A stretch of DNA of 64,000 nt from Arhodomonas aquaeolei DSM 8974 (GTDB taxonomy: Bacteria > Pseudomonadota > Gammaproteobacteria > Nitrococcales > Nitrococcaceae). Location of the stretch: NCBI RefSeq assembly GCF_000374645.1, contig NZ_KB894804.1, positions 1 to 64,000 on the forward strand. Reading direction: 5' to 3'. The notes under the pieces were generated by a model. It was not told the origin of the DNA. It was given only the letters and a program-made list of their open reading frames with translations, and did no database searches. Of the stretch, positions 11,825 through 20,664 are shown in pieces; the first letter of the stretch is position 1, and each line of letters opens with the position of its first letter. The position numbers and the translations under genes are program-made.

Positions 11825-13300
11825 TCAGGCGAGGCGCTTTCGGTCCGTCGAGGACGCGATCGCCATGGCCTCGCGATATTTCGCCACGGTGCGGCGGGCG
11901 ACGTGTATCCCCTCGTCCTGCAGGATGGTGGCGATGCGGCTGTCACTGAGCGGGCGGCGCGGGTCCTCGCCGGCGATCAGGCGGCGGATACGCGCCCGTA
12001 TCGCGGTGGCGGAGCACTCGCCGCCGTCGGCGGTCTGCACGTGCGAGGAGAAGAAGTACTTGAACTCGAAGGTCCCGCGCGGGGTGTGCATGTACTTGCG
12101 GTTGGTGATCCGCGAGATGGTGGATTCGTGCATCTCCACGGCCTCGGCGACCTCGCGCAGCACCAGCGGCTGCATGAACTCCTCGCCGCGTTCGAGGAAG
12201 TCGTGCTGGTGGTCGACAATGAAATGGGCCACGCGCAGGAGGGTGTCGTTGCGCGAACGCAGGCTCTTGATCAGCCAGCGCGCTTCCTGGAGGTGCTCGC
12301 GCATCAGGCTGTTCTCGCGGCTGCGGTCGGCGCGGCGGACCATGGCCGCATAGTCGGCGTTGATGCGGACACGGGGAAAGGCATCCGGGTTGATCTCCAC
12401 CTGCCAGCGCCCGTCCTCGCGGCGGACGAAGACGTCGGGGATGACGTATTCCGTATTGTTGCTACCGTAGCGCAGGCCCGGGTGGGGGTCGAGCCCCCGG
12501 ATCAGCTCGATGATGCCGCCCAGGGCCTCGTCGTCGAGCTGCATGCGGCGCTTGATCTGGGCGAGCTGCCGGTTGACCAGCAGATCCAGGTGCTCGTCGA
12601 GCAGCAACCGTGCCTGCGCGAGCCACGGGGTGTCCTCCGGCAGCTGCTCGAGCTGCAGGGCCAGGCATTCCCGGGGGTCACGCGCGGCCACGCCCACGGG
12701 GTCGAGTCGCTGCACCTCGCCGAGCACCTCGAGGAATTCCTCGTGGCCCACCGCCCAGTCCCCGGGCAGGGCCGCGAGAATGTCGGCCTCGTCGGTGTTC
12801 AGGTAGCCGTCGTCGCTGACCGCGTCGATGATCGCCTCGGCGATGGCGAATGCGCGGGGGGTGAATTCGCCGAGCTGGATCTGCCAGATCAGGTGCTCGC
12901 GCAGGCTCTCGCTGGCGGCGGCCAGGCGGGAGACCGGATCGTAGTCATCGTCCTCGCCGCTGCCGCGGCTCCAGGCCGTGGTGCCGTCGTAGATGTCGTC
13001 CCAGCTGCCGTCCACCGGCAGGTCGTCGCCCAGGCGCGTATCCTCGGTGTCCGTCGTTTCGGCGGCCGGCTCGCCGTCCGCCTGCCCGGCGCTGTCCCCG
13101 GTGCCGGCGTCCCGCAGGGCCTCTTCGGTGGTGGCCGCCTCGTGCTCGTCCTCGGTCTCGAGCATGAGGTTGGAGTCGAGCGCTTCCTGGATCTCGGCAC
13201 GCAGCTCCAGCGTCGGCAGCTGCAGCAGGCGGATCGCCTGCTGCAGCTGGGGTGTCATTGTCAGCTGCTGACCGAGTCGGAGCTGGAGCGTCTGTTTCAT
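11825..13300 (-). CDS. rpoN: RNA polymerase sigma-54 factor RpoN
   Basis: Alternative sigma factor for promoters with -24/-12 elements that need AAA+ activators. At 491 residues, region I begins MKQTLQLRLGQQLTMTPQLQ, with the Gln/Leu-rich activator-interaction segment. Region II (about 50-115) is strongly acidic. The core-binding and helix-turn-helix domains follow, and the RpoN box ARRTVAKYR starts near residue 468. The start at 13300 is set by the conserved N-terminus; the open frame extends 18 codons further upstream without homology. It lies between lptB and hpf, the standard position in gammaproteobacteria. Confidence 0.97.
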   Translation of the reverse strand: MKQTLQLRLGQQLTMTPQLQQAIRLLQLPTLELRAEIQEALDSNLMLETEDEHEAATTEEALRDAGTGDSAGQADGEPAAETTDTEDTRLGDDLPVDGSWDDIYDGTTAWSRGSGEDDDYDPVSRLAAASESLREHLIWQIQLGEFTPRAFAIAEAIIDAVSDDGYLNTDEADILAALPGDWAVGHEEFLEVLGEVQRLDPVGVAARDPRECLALQLEQLPEDTPWLAQARLLLDEHLDLLVNRQLAQIKRRMQLDDEALGGIIELIRGLDPHPGLRYGSNNTEYVIPDVFVRREDGRWQVEINPDAFPRVRINADYAAMVRRADRSRENSLMREHLQEARWLIKSLRSRNDTLLRVAHFIVDHQHDFLERGEEFMQPLVLREVAEAVEMHESTISRITNRKYMHTPRGTFEFKYFFSSHVQTADGGECSATAIRARIRRLIAGEDPRRPLSDSRIATILQDEGIHVARRTVAKYREAMAIASSTDRKRLA

Positions 13301-13396
13301 GGGTCGTTCGTCAGCTCTCCGCTGGCCGGGCGGCCCGCGCCCGCTTGCCGCCATCGTAATGCAACAGGCAGCGGCCTTGCACCTGAGCGCGGGCGG

Positions 13397-14137
13397 TCAC
13401 AGCCGGAAATCCTCGCCCAGATAGACGCGCTTGACCTGCTCGTCGGCGAGCACCGTCTGGGCGTCGCCCTCGGCAATCACCTCGCCGGCATTGAGGATGT
13501 AGGCGCGGTCGACGATGCCCAGGGTCTCGCGCACGTTGTGATCGGTGATCAGCACGCCGATACCGCGCTCGGCCAGGTGGCGGATGATCTGGCGGATGTC
13601 GTGCACGGAGATCGGGTCAACCCCGGCGAATGGCTCGTCGAGCAGTATCACGCGGGGGCGGGCCGCCAGCGCCCGGGCGATCTCCACCCGGCGGCGCTCG
13701 CCGCCGGAGAGGCTGATACCGGGCTGATCGCGGAGGTGGCCGACGCTGAACTCCTCGAGCAGCTCCTCCATCTCGTCGTGGCGCTGGCCGCGGTCGAGAT
13801 CGCGGCGCAGCTCGAGCACCCCGAGGAGATTGTCAGCCACGGAGAGCTTGCGGAAGATCGACGCCTCCTGGGGCAGGTAACCCAGGCCGAGCCGGGCCCG
13901 GCGGTGCATGGGCAGCCGGCCGATCTCGCGACCGTCCAGGCGGATCTGTCCGGCATCGGGACGGATAAGGCCGACGATCATGTAAAAGCAGGTGGTCTTG
14001 CCCGCGCCGTTGGGCCCGAGCAGGCCCACGATCTCGCCGGGGGCGACCGCGAGTGCGGCGTCGCTGACCACGCTGCGCCGTCGATAGCGCTTGATCAGGC
14101 CGGTGGCCTCGAGGCGTCCCGTCTCCCCCATGCTCAC
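13397..14137 (-). CDS. lptB: LPS export ABC transporter ATPase LptB
   Basis: Cytoplasmic ATPase that powers LPS extraction from the inner membrane with LptF and LptG (not in this window). At 246 residues, Walker A GPNGAGKT is at 41-48, with the ABC signature LSGGERRR, Walker [13 protein letters not shown], and the switch histidine in LITDHNVRE. The start could be GTG at 14137, which makes a GTGA overlap with the lptA stop, or ATG at 14131; I chose the former because such overlaps are common in this window. It is cotranscribed with lptC and lptA and followed by rpoN. Confidence 0.96.
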   Translation of the reverse strand: MSMGETGRLEATGLIKRYRRRSVVSDAALAVAPGEIVGLLGPNGAGKTTCFYMIVGLIRPDAGQIRLDGREIGRLPMHRRARLGLGYLPQEASIFRKLSVADNLLGVLELRRDLDRGQRHDEMEELLEEFSVGHLRDQPGISLSGGERRRVEIARALAARPRVILLDEPFAGVDPISVHDIRQIIRHLAERGIGVLITDHNVRETLGIVDRAYILNAGEVIAEGDAQTVLADEQVKRVYLGEDFRL

Positions 14138-14664
14138 TGCCCGTCGCCGCTGTTGTTGCCGCTGTCGTCCTTTTTGGGGAAGAGCGTGACCTGAACGCGC
14201 TGGTCCTTGCTGCTGTCCGCTTTCACCTGGTCGGCGGCAATGTCGTAGTTGACTGTCTCGCCGCGAAACTCGTCGCGCCCGCGGGTGAGCGTGGCACCGC
14301 CGGAGAGCTCGATGCGCTCCGGCGGCCCGGAGTAGTAGGTCATCGTCGGCGCCTCGGCGTCCACCGGCGTCTCGCGCTGCGGCGACTCGTCGTGGAAGGT
14401 CGCGGGTTCACCCTCGACCTCGATCCGGTCCAGGGTGTCGCCGTCGCCGCGGTAGACCCGCAGGACATCGCCCGTGATGCGCATCTGGCCGCGGGTGACG
14501 ACGACGTTGCCGGTGTAGGTGCTTACACCGCGCACGTTGTCGAGCTCGCCGGTGTCGGCGCTCAGGTGCAGTGGCTGCTTGCTGCTGTCCTGCTGGGCGA
14601 GGGCGCAGCCGGCCACGGCGAGCAGGCAGGCCGCGAGCAGGCGAATCAGGCTATTCGGTCGCAT
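14134..14664 (-). CDS. lptA: LPS transport periplasmic protein LptA
   Basis: Forms the periplasmic bridge that carries LPS between LptC and LptD. At 176 residues, a signal peptide covers about 1-23, followed by the OstA-type beta-jellyroll beginning [12 protein letters not shown] and a Lys/Asp/Asn-rich tail. The signal region contains VAGC (17-20), which fits a lipobox, but also ALA-Q (21-24), which fits ordinary signal peptidase I cleavage. LptA is normally soluble, so the second reading is more likely. It overlaps lptC by 14 nt and lptB by 4 nt. Confidence 0.93.
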   Translation of the reverse strand: MRPNSLIRLLAACLLAVAGCALAQQDSSKQPLHLSADTGELDNVRGVSTYTGNVVVTRGQMRITGDVLRVYRGDGDTLDRIEVEGEPATFHDESPQRETPVDAEAPTMTYYSGPPERIELSGGATLTRGRDEFRGETVNYDIAADQVKADSSKDQRVQVTLFPKKDDSGNNSGDGQ

Positions 14665-15220
14665 AGGTCCCCCTGACTTTGGCGAGGAGTCTCACTTGTT
14701 GTCGGTCCATCCAGGCCCGCGCGCCGACACCGGTCATCTCGCTCGCGGGGGTGCGCAGTGTCACCGCCGCGTCGGTCTCCGCATAGTCCCGGGCAGGCTC
14801 CAGGGTGAGGGTGTCGGTGAGCAGGGTGAGTGGGTCCGGCGCCTCGCGGTGGAGCTCGACATCGCCGTTGAGCACGATGCGGCGCTCGTGATCGCCGATG
14901 GGCGTTGCCTCCGCGCGCCGGGCGCGGCCGTGCCACGGCCGCCCGTTGCGGCGCCCCTGCCAGCGCGGCTGCTGCATCTCCCAGCGATCGGCGCCGGGGA
15001 AGTAGGCGGCGCGCTGCGCACGGAGCTCGTCGCTGGGGTTGCCGTCCGCGTCGGTGGCGACGATGCGGACCTCGGTGGCGTAATAGCGGGCCTCGGGTTC
15101 GCGTACCGGCGGTGCCGTGCCGGTGCCGCCGTCGTCGCGGCCGCCGAAGGAGAACCACGCCAAGGCCACCAGCAGCGCGGTGACGACCAGCGGGAATGTC
15201 CGGCGGCTACGCTCGCGCAT
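14651..15220 (-). CDS. lptC: LPS export protein LptC
   Basis: Bitopic inner-membrane protein that receives LPS from LptBFG and passes it to LptA. At 189 residues, one N-terminal membrane segment (about 9-26, TFPLVVTALLVALAWFSFG) is followed by a periplasmic domain of the LptC/OstA type, with ARYYATEVRIVATDADGNP near its beginning. Sequence similarity across this family is low, so the call leans on length, topology and position between kdsC and lptA. It overlaps both neighbours (14 nt with each), suggesting coupled translation. Confidence 0.9.
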   Translation of the reverse strand: MRERSRRTFPLVVTALLVALAWFSFGGRDDGGTGTAPPVREPEARYYATEVRIVATDADGNPSDELRAQRAAYFPGADRWEMQQPRWQGRRNGRPWHGRARRAEATPIGDHERRIVLNGDVELHREAPDPLTLLTDTLTLEPARDYAETDAAVTLRTPASEMTGVGARAWMDRQQVRLLAKVRGTYATE

Positions 15221-15770
15221 CGTCGCTCAGCCATGGCCGGAGGGCACCGCGCGCACCGAGGAGCAGCTCGCAGACCTCGCGGACGGCGCCGTCCCCGCCG
15301 CCGCGCCGGGTGACCCAGTGGGCGATGGCGCACACCGCAGGGTGGGCATTGGCGACGGCCACCGCGAGCCCGGCGGTGCGCATGGGGGCAAGGTCCACCA
15401 GGTCGTCGCCGACGAAGGCGCATGATTCCGTGGCCAGGCCGAGCGCATCCGCCAGCCCCGCGAGAGCGGTGGCCTTGTCGCGCACGCCCTGGTGGACGTG
15501 CTCGATGCGCAGCTCACGGGCCCGGGCCTCGACCGCGCCGGAGCGCCGGGCGGTGACAATGGCCACCGCGATGCCCGCTTCCCGGAGCATGGCGATGCCC
15601 TTGCCGTCGTGGATGTTGAAGCGCTTGAAGGGTTCGCCGTCGCCGCTGATGTAGACGCCGCCGTCGGTGAGTACGCCGTCCACGTCCAGTGCGAGCGCCC
15701 CGATACGCGCGGCGCGCTCGGCCACCGCCGCCGGTGGCGTGCCGCAGTAGGCGTGCTCGAAGGCGTCCAC
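15207..15770 (-). CDS. kdsC: 3-deoxy-D-manno-octulosonate 8-phosphate phosphatase KdsC
   Basis: HAD-family phosphatase that releases Kdo from Kdo-8-phosphate for the LPS inner core. At 187 residues it is typical. The HAD motif I DVDGVLTDG gives the nucleophile and acid/base aspartates. A KRFNIHDGKGI block and the motif III/IV segment CAFVGDDLVDLAPM are also present. The start is GTG at 15770, adjoining the kdsD TAG stop with a one-base overlap. It is followed by lptC with a 14-nt overlap. Kdo synthesis and LPS export are thus in one operon. Confidence 0.95.
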   Translation of the reverse strand: MDAFEHAYCGTPPAAVAERAARIGALALDVDGVLTDGGVYISGDGEPFKRFNIHDGKGIAMLREAGIAVAIVTARRSGAVEARARELRIEHVHQGVRDKATALAGLADALGLATESCAFVGDDLVDLAPMRTAGLAVAVANAHPAVCAIAHWVTRRGGGDGAVREVCELLLGARGALRPWLSDDARA

Positions 15771-16765
15771 TACACCACCCCCGCGCGCAGCAGGTCGTGC
15801 ATGTTCAGCGCCCCGACGATGTGGCGTTGCTCGTCGACCACGGGCAGCGCGTTGATACCGTGATTCTCCATCAGGGCAAGGGCTTCAGCGGCGAGGCGGT
15901 CCCGGCTGATGGTCCGCCCGCCGCGGGTCATCACCCTGTCCACCGGGGTGCGATGGACGTCCACCTCGTGGTCGAGGGCACGGCGCAGGTCGCCGTCGGT
16001 GAACACGCCGAGCAGGTGATCCTCGGCGTCGACCACCGCGGTCATGCCCAGGCCCTTGTTGGTCATCTCCACCAGGGCCTCGCCGAGCGGGGTCCCCGCC
16101 TGGACCCGGGGTATGCGCTCGCCGCCGTGCATGATGTCCTCGATGCGCAGCAGCAGCCGCCGTCCCAGTCGGCCGCCGGGGTGGGAGCGCGCGAAGTCCT
16201 CGCGGGTGAACCCTCGCGCCTCCAGCAGTGCCACCGCCAGGGCATCGCCCATGGCGAGCGCGGCGGTGGTGCTCGCGGTGGGGGCGAGGCCCAGCGGGCA
16301 GGCCTCCTCGGCCACACTGACGTCCAGGTGTACGCTCGCCGAGCGGGCCATGGTGGACTCCGGGCGGCCGGTGAGGGCGATCAGCGGCACCGACAGGCGC
16401 TTGATCAGCGGCAGGATGGTGGTGATCTCGTCGGTCTCGCCGGAGTTGGACAGGGCCAGCACGACGTCCCGCGGGGTGATCATGCCGAGGTCGCCATGGC
16501 TGGCCTCGCCCGGGTGGACGAAGAACGCGGGCGTTCCCGTGCTTGCTAGGGTGGCGGCGATCTTGCCGCCGACGTGGCCGGACTTGCCCATGCCCAGGAC
16601 CACCACCCGCCCCTCGCACGCCAGCATGTACCGGCACGCGCGGGCGAATTCGGCGTCGATGCGTGAGGCGAGGGCGCGGACTGCCTCGGTTTCCACCTCG
16701 ATGACCGCTTGGCCAAGGCTGCAGAGGTTCGCGTCCTCGTCCCGGGGGAGCTGTCTCTCGCTCAT
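15770..16765 (-). CDS. kdsD: D-arabinose 5-phosphate isomerase KdsD
   Basis: Interconverts ribulose 5-phosphate and arabinose 5-phosphate, the first step towards Kdo. At 331 residues it has an N-terminal SIS domain (about 30-180) with GMGKSGHVGGKIAATLASTG and ALSNSGETDEI, then two CBS domains, ending at INALPVVDEQRHIVGALNMHDLL. The ATG at 16765 (MSERQLPRDED) is preferred over one 14 codons upstream because the upstream extension would run into the yrbG end. It follows yrbG by 4 nt and abuts kdsC. Confidence 0.95.
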   Translation of the reverse strand: MSERQLPRDEDANLCSLGQAVIEVETEAVRALASRIDAEFARACRYMLACEGRVVVLGMGKSGHVGGKIAATLASTGTPAFFVHPGEASHGDLGMITPRDVVLALSNSGETDEITTILPLIKRLSVPLIALTGRPESTMARSASVHLDVSVAEEACPLGLAPTASTTAALAMGDALAVALLEARGFTREDFARSHPGGRLGRRLLLRIEDIMHGGERIPRVQAGTPLGEALVEMTNKGLGMTAVVDAEDHLLGVFTDGDLRRALDHEVDVHRTPVDRVMTRGGRTISRDRLAAEALALMENHGINALPVVDEQRHIVGALNMHDLLRAGVV

Positions 16766-16769
16766 GCTG

Positions 16770-17735
16770 CTATGTCTCACACACGTAGAGTAACGCCTGA
16801 TATCCAATATACGCTGCCAGCAGCAGCGCGCCCTCGATGCGGTTGATCCGCCCGTGACCGTAGCGGCTGAACGCCATCACCGCGAACACCAGCGTTATGC
16901 CGGCCATCACCGGGATGTCCCGGTACAGGGTCGCCGGGTCGCTGTCCAGCGGGTTGATGGCCCCGGCGACGCCCATCACGCCCAGCAGGTTGAACATGTT
17001 GGAGCCGATGACGTTGCCAATGGCGATGTCGTGCTCGCCCTTGCGTGCGCTGGCAAAGCTCGCGGCGAGCTCTGGCAGACTGGTGCCGAGGGCGACGATG
17101 GTCAGGCCGATGACCAGGTCGCTCACGCCGAGGGCCTCGGCAATGCTGACCGCCGCCCAGACCAGCGCGCGGGAGCTGGCGAGCAGTACCACGAGGCCGA
17201 TGATCAGCCACAGGACGCTGGTGCCCAGGGGCTGGTCCGTCGGGATCTCGCTCTCGAACTCGGTGCTCAGCGGGTCCGGCTCCTCGCCGTTGCGGCCCTG
17301 TATCCCCATCCAGGCGAGCAGGGCCCCCATGCCGGCGAGCAGGAGCAGTCCCTCCCACCGTTCGAGCCGTCCGCCGAGCAGGAACAGAAAGGCGATGGCC
17401 ATGATCGCGAACAGCATCGGGATCTCGCGGCGCAGCAGCCGCGAGCGGACCTGCAGGGGGACCATCAGCGCCGTGGCGCCGAGGATCAGCCCGACGTTGG
17501 TGATGTTCGAGCCGAGCGCGTTGCCAACCGCCAGCCCGGGGTTGCCCTGCCAGGCGGCGATCGCCGAGACCAGCATCTCCGGCGCCGAGGTGCCGATGCC
17601 GACAATGGTCAGCCCGATGATCAGCGTCGGTATGCCCAGGTGCCGCGCGGTGCCGGAGGCACCGATGACGAAGCGGTCGGCGCTCCAGGTGAGGGCGATG
17701 AAGCCGACGACGATGGTGAGCAGGGCTGGCAGCAT
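16770..17735 (-). CDS. yrbG: Calcium/sodium antiporter family protein YrbG
   Basis: Predicted inner-membrane cation/Ca2+ exchanger of the CaCA family. At 321 residues there are about ten hydrophobic segments in two repeats. Each repeat has the family alpha motif: GTSAPEMLVS with GNALGSNITN in the first half, and GTSLPELAAS with GNVIGSNMFN in the second. The start at 17735 (MLPALLTIVVG) is the first ATG at the beginning of the hydrophobic region; the frame extends upstream into the mla promoter region. It is the first gene of the kds-lpt-rpoN operon, as in E. coli. The transported ion is not proven by sequence. Confidence 0.93.
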   Translation of the reverse strand: MLPALLTIVVGFIALTWSADRFVIGASGTARHLGIPTLIIGLTIVGIGTSAPEMLVSAIAAWQGNPGLAVGNALGSNITNVGLILGATALMVPLQVRSRLLRREIPMLFAIMAIAFLFLLGGRLERWEGLLLLAGMGALLAWMGIQGRNGEEPDPLSTEFESEIPTDQPLGTSVLWLIIGLVVLLASSRALVWAAVSIAEALGVSDLVIGLTIVALGTSLPELAASFASARKGEHDIAIGNVIGSNMFNLLGVMGVAGAINPLDSDPATLYRDIPVMAGITLVFAVMAFSRYGHGRINRIEGALLLAAYIGYQALLYVCET

Positions 17736-17773
17736 GGGCGGTGTCGTCCCGGTTCGGGTGTTCAAAGCCGGCC

Positions 17774-17802
17774 ATGATACGGCCCGGCTCCCGCGTGGGC
17801 CA
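17774..17802 (-). promoter_or_regulatory. Possible promoter of the yrbG-kds-lpt operon
   Basis: On the minus strand, TGGCCC (17802-17797) and TATCAT (17779-17774) are separated by 17 nt and would place the start point about 30 nt before the yrbG ATG. The -35 element matches the sigma-70 consensus at only 3 of 6 positions, so this is weak. Confidence 0.32.
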
Positions 17803-17825
17803 GTATGCCCGGGTGGTGGGGCGTG

Positions 17826-17854
17826 TTGACTGGTTCGCGAGGGTGGCTGATACT
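17826..17854 (+). promoter_or_regulatory. Sigma-70-type promoter of the mla operon
   Basis: TTGACT (17826-17831, 5/6 match) and GATACT (17849-17854, 4/6 match) are separated by exactly 17 nt, about 60 nt upstream of the mlaF ATG, in the divergent region shared with yrbG. Confidence 0.65.
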
Positions 17855-17914
17855 GCCCGCCGCTTGCCACGCCGGGCGCCGCATTCCGGCCAGCCCCTTC
17901 CGGGAAGGATTCTG

Positions 17915-18742
17915 ATGGGTACTGATACCGCCCCGGCCGAGGAGCCGCTCATCGAGATCCGGGACCTCCATTTCGCACGCGGCGAGCGTGCGATCTTCAG
18001 CGGTGTGGACATCACCGTCTACCGCGGTGAGGTGACCGCCATCATGGGCCCCAGCGGCACGGGCAAGACCACGCTGCTGCGGCTCATCGGCGGCCAGCTG
18101 CGCCCGGACGCGGGCGAGATCCGGGTCGCCGGCGAGCGTGTGGACCGCCTCTCGCGCCGCGCCCTCTACCGGCTGCGCCGGCGCATGGGCATGCTCTTCC
18201 AGGCCGGCGCGCTGTTCACCGATCTCACCTGCTACGAGAACGTCGCCTTCCCGCTGCGCGAGCACACGAGGCTGTCCGAGGCGCTGATCCACCAGCTCGT
18301 GCTGCTCAAGCTCGAGGCGGTCGGCCTGCGCGGCGCCCGTCATCTCTATCCGGCCGAACTTTCCGGCGGCATGGCGCGGCGCGTGGCACTCGCGCGGGCG
18401 ATCGCCCTCGACCCGGAGCTGGTGATGTACGACGAACCCTTCTCCGGCCAGGACCCGATCTCCATGGGCGTGCTGGTGAAGCTGATCCGCGAACTCAATG
18501 ATGCCCTGGGGCTCAGCAGCGTGGTGGTCTCCCACGACGTCGCAGAGACGGCCGCCATCGCCGACCGCATCCATGTCATCGCCGATGGCGAGGTGATCGC
18601 CTCGGGTTCGCCCGAGGCGCTGCGCGACACGGACTCGCCGTGGGTGCGCCAGTTCATGGATGCGCGGCCCGATGGTCCCGTGCCTTTCCACTATCCCGCA
18701 CCGTCGCTGGCCGCCGAGACCCTCGGCGGGGAGGCGCCGTGA
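17915..18742 (+). CDS. mlaF: Phospholipid ABC transporter ATPase MlaF
   Basis: ATPase of the MlaFEDB complex that moves phospholipids between the inner and outer membranes to keep outer-leaflet asymmetry. At 275 residues, Walker A GPSGTGKT is at 45-52, with signature LSGGMARR and Walker B VMYDEPFSGQDP. The ATG at 17915 is chosen because GGGAAGGA precedes it by 5 nt and the ATPase homology begins just after; the frame runs upstream through the promoter. It is the first gene of mlaFEDCB and divergent from yrbG. Its end overlaps mlaE by 4 nt. Confidence 0.96.
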   Translation: MGTDTAPAEEPLIEIRDLHFARGERAIFSGVDITVYRGEVTAIMGPSGTGKTTLLRLIGGQLRPDAGEIRVAGERVDRLSRRALYRLRRRMGMLFQAGALFTDLTCYENVAFPLREHTRLSEALIHQLVLLKLEAVGLRGARHLYPAELSGGMARRVALARAIALDPELVMYDEPFSGQDPISMGVLVKLIRELNDALGLSSVVVSHDVAETAAIADRIHVIADGEVIASGSPEALRDTDSPWVRQFMDARPDGPVPFHYPAPSLAAETLGGEAP

Positions 18743-19515
18743 TCCGCTGGCTGCAGGGCCTTGGGGCCTGGACCCTCGCGCGCATGGCCCGGCTTGGCCG
18801 GGCCTCGCTTTTCCTGCTGCGGGTGCTCGCGGGGCTGCCCGGGCTGCTCGCGCGCTTCCGCCTGCTCGTCCACCAGCTCTACTCGGTGGGCGTGCTCTCG
18901 CTGGTCATCATCGTCGTCTCCGGCATCTTCGTGGGTATGGTGCTGGGGCTTCAGGGACACAACACCCTGGTGGACTTCGGGGCCGAGGACTCCCTCGGCA
19001 CCCTCGTGGCGCTGTCGCTGACCCGCGAGCTCGGGCCGGTGGTCACCGCGCTGCTGTTCGCCGGGCGCGCGGGCTCGGCGCTGACCGCCGAGATCGGCCT
19101 GATGAAGGCGACGGAGCAGCTCTCCAGCATGGAGATGATGGCCGTCGATCCCCATCGCCGCGTGGTCGCGCCGCGGCTCGCGGCCGGTGTGATCGCGATG
19201 CCGCTGCTCTCGGCCATCTTCACGCTGCTCGGCATCCTGTCGGCCTACGTCGTGGGCACCGAGCTGCTCGGCGTGGACGCCGGGGCCTACTGGTCGCAGA
19301 TGCAGGCCAATGTCTCGTTCTACGACGACATCGCCAGTGGCATCATCAAGAGCCTGGTATTCGGCGTCGTGGCGAGCTGGATCGCCGTTTTCGAGGGCTT
19401 CGACTGCATGCCCACGTCGGAGGGCGTCAGCCGGGCCACGACCCACACGGTGGTGAATACCTCGCTGGCCGTGCTGGGGCTCGATTTCATTCTCACCGCC
19501 CTCATGTTCGACTAG
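18739..19515 (+). CDS. mlaE: Phospholipid ABC transporter permease MlaE
   Basis: Membrane permease of the Mla system. At 258 residues there are five or so hydrophobic segments. The family-conserved block GMVLGLQGHNTLVDFG is followed by LTRELGPVVTALLFAGRAGSALTAEIG, the coupling-helix region of MlaE/YrbE proteins. The start is GTG at 18739, overlapping the mlaF TGA (GTGA); the open frame extends upstream inside mlaF without homology. It is followed by mlaD after 28 nt. Confidence 0.96.
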   Translation: MIRWLQGLGAWTLARMARLGRASLFLLRVLAGLPGLLARFRLLVHQLYSVGVLSLVIIVVSGIFVGMVLGLQGHNTLVDFGAEDSLGTLVALSLTRELGPVVTALLFAGRAGSALTAEIGLMKATEQLSSMEMMAVDPHRRVVAPRLAAGVIAMPLLSAIFTLLGILSAYVVGTELLGVDAGAYWSQMQANVSFYDDIASGIIKSLVFGVVASWIAVFEGFDCMPTSEGVSRATTHTVVNTSLAVLGLDFILTALMFD

Positions 19516-19543
19516 GGCGGCCTATTTCCGGGTTTGGGGCATC

Positions 19544-20041
19544 ATGGATAAGACACGCGCCATAGAGATCGCAGTGGGGCTGTTCGTGGTCGCCGGCCTG
19601 GCGGCGCTGACGGTGCTCGCCATGCGGGTGAGCAATATCACGGCGTTCCAGACCACCGAGGGCTACACGGTGATCGGCCACTTCCGCAACGTCGGCGGTC
19701 TGCGCGAGGGCGCGCCGGTGAAGATGGGCGGGGTGCAGGTGGGCCGGGTGAGCGGCATCAGCCTGGACACCGACACCTACGAGGCGCGTGTCGAGCTGAC
19801 CATCGATTCGCGGTTCGACGACCTGCCCATGGATACCAGTGCGAGCGTTCTGACCTCGGGGCTGCTCGGTGAGCAGTACGTGGGGCTGGAGGCGGGTGGC
19901 ATGCCCACCGCGCTGCAGCCCGGCGACGAGCTGATGCTCACCCAGTCGGCGATCGTGCTGGAGAAGATCATCGGGCAGTTCCTTTACAATAAGGCGTCCG
20001 GCTCGGACTCGGGCTCGGATGGCGGCACGGAGGGTAAGTGA
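19544..20041 (+). CDS. mlaD: Mla transport periplasmic MCE protein MlaD
   Basis: Membrane-anchored MCE-domain protein that forms the hexameric periplasmic ring of the Mla transporter. At 165 residues, one N-terminal membrane anchor covers about 8-27 (IAVGLFVVAGLAALTVLAM). The MCE domain runs from about 38 to 118 with VGGLREGAPVKMGGVQVG. A short C-terminal helix and a Ser/Gly/Asp tail follow. The ATG is 28 nt after mlaE. The TGA stop overlaps the mlaC ATG by one base. Confidence 0.96.
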   Translation: MDKTRAIEIAVGLFVVAGLAALTVLAMRVSNITAFQTTEGYTVIGHFRNVGGLREGAPVKMGGVQVGRVSGISLDTDTYEARVELTIDSRFDDLPMDTSASVLTSGLLGEQYVGLEAGGMPTALQPGDELMLTQSAIVLEKIIGQFLYNKASGSDSGSDGGTEGK

Positions 20042-20664
20042 TGTTGCGACGGTTATGCCTGACACTCGCGCTGCTTCCGGTCGTGCTCGCACCGGCTCTG
20101 GCCGGTGCGGCGCAGCAGTCCCCGCAGGATCTGGTCAAGGACACCACCCACGAGGTGCTCGCTGCGCTGGAGGCGCACAAGCAGGAGATCAAGGGTGATC
20201 CCGGTGCGGTCTACCGCTTCGTCTCGGACCTGGTGTTGCCGCGCTTCGACTTCCAGCTGATGAGTCGGTTCGTGCTCGGTCGCCACTGGAACGACGCCTC
20301 CGCCGAGCAGCGCGCGCGTTTCGTCGAGGAGTTCAAGGGCCTGCTGATCCGCACCTACGGCACCTCGCTGTCGGAGTACAGCAACGAAAAGGTGAAGTTC
20401 CCGCCCATGAACGCGGATACTTCGCGCGGGCGGGTGACCGTGCCCACCGAGATCGTGCGCAGCGACGGTCCGCCGGTCCCCGTGAACTACAGCCTCTACA
20501 AGAACGACAGCGGGGAATGGAAGGTCTTCGACGTGGTCATCGAGGGTGTGAGCCTGGTCCAGAACTACCGCAGCAGCTTCGGCGACGAGGTCAGCCGCAA
20601 CGGGCTGGACGCGCTCATCAAACGCCTCGCCGAACGCAATGCCGAGCGGGGGGTGCCGGGGTGA
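20041..20664 (+). CDS. mlaC: Mla periplasmic lipid-binding protein MlaC
   Basis: Soluble periplasmic shuttle that carries phospholipid between the outer-membrane MlaA complex and MlaFEDB. At 207 residues, a signal peptide covers about 1-22 (cleavage near AGA-AQQ). A mixed alpha/beta Ttg2-type domain follows, including YRFVSDLVLPRFDFQLMSR and WKVFDVVIEGVSLVQNYR. The ATG at 20041 shares its A with the mlaD stop; a GTG one codon earlier is possible but less likely. It is followed by mlaB with a GTGA overlap. Confidence 0.95.
   Translation: MLRRLCLTLALLPVVLAPALAGAAQQSPQDLVKDTTHEVLAALEAHKQEIKGDPGAVYRFVSDLVLPRFDFQLMSRFVLGRHWNDASAEQRARFVEEFKGLLIRTYGTSLSEYSNEKVKFPPMNADTSRGRVTVPTEIVRSDGPPVPVNYSLYKNDSGEWKVFDVVIEGVSLVQNYRSSFGDEVSRNGLDALIKRLAERNAERGVPG

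Noticed and set aside
11777-14194. 805-codon open frame antisense to rpoN and lptB
   Set aside because: Both rpoN and lptB have intact family motifs on the other strand; the antisense product has none and arises from GC bias.
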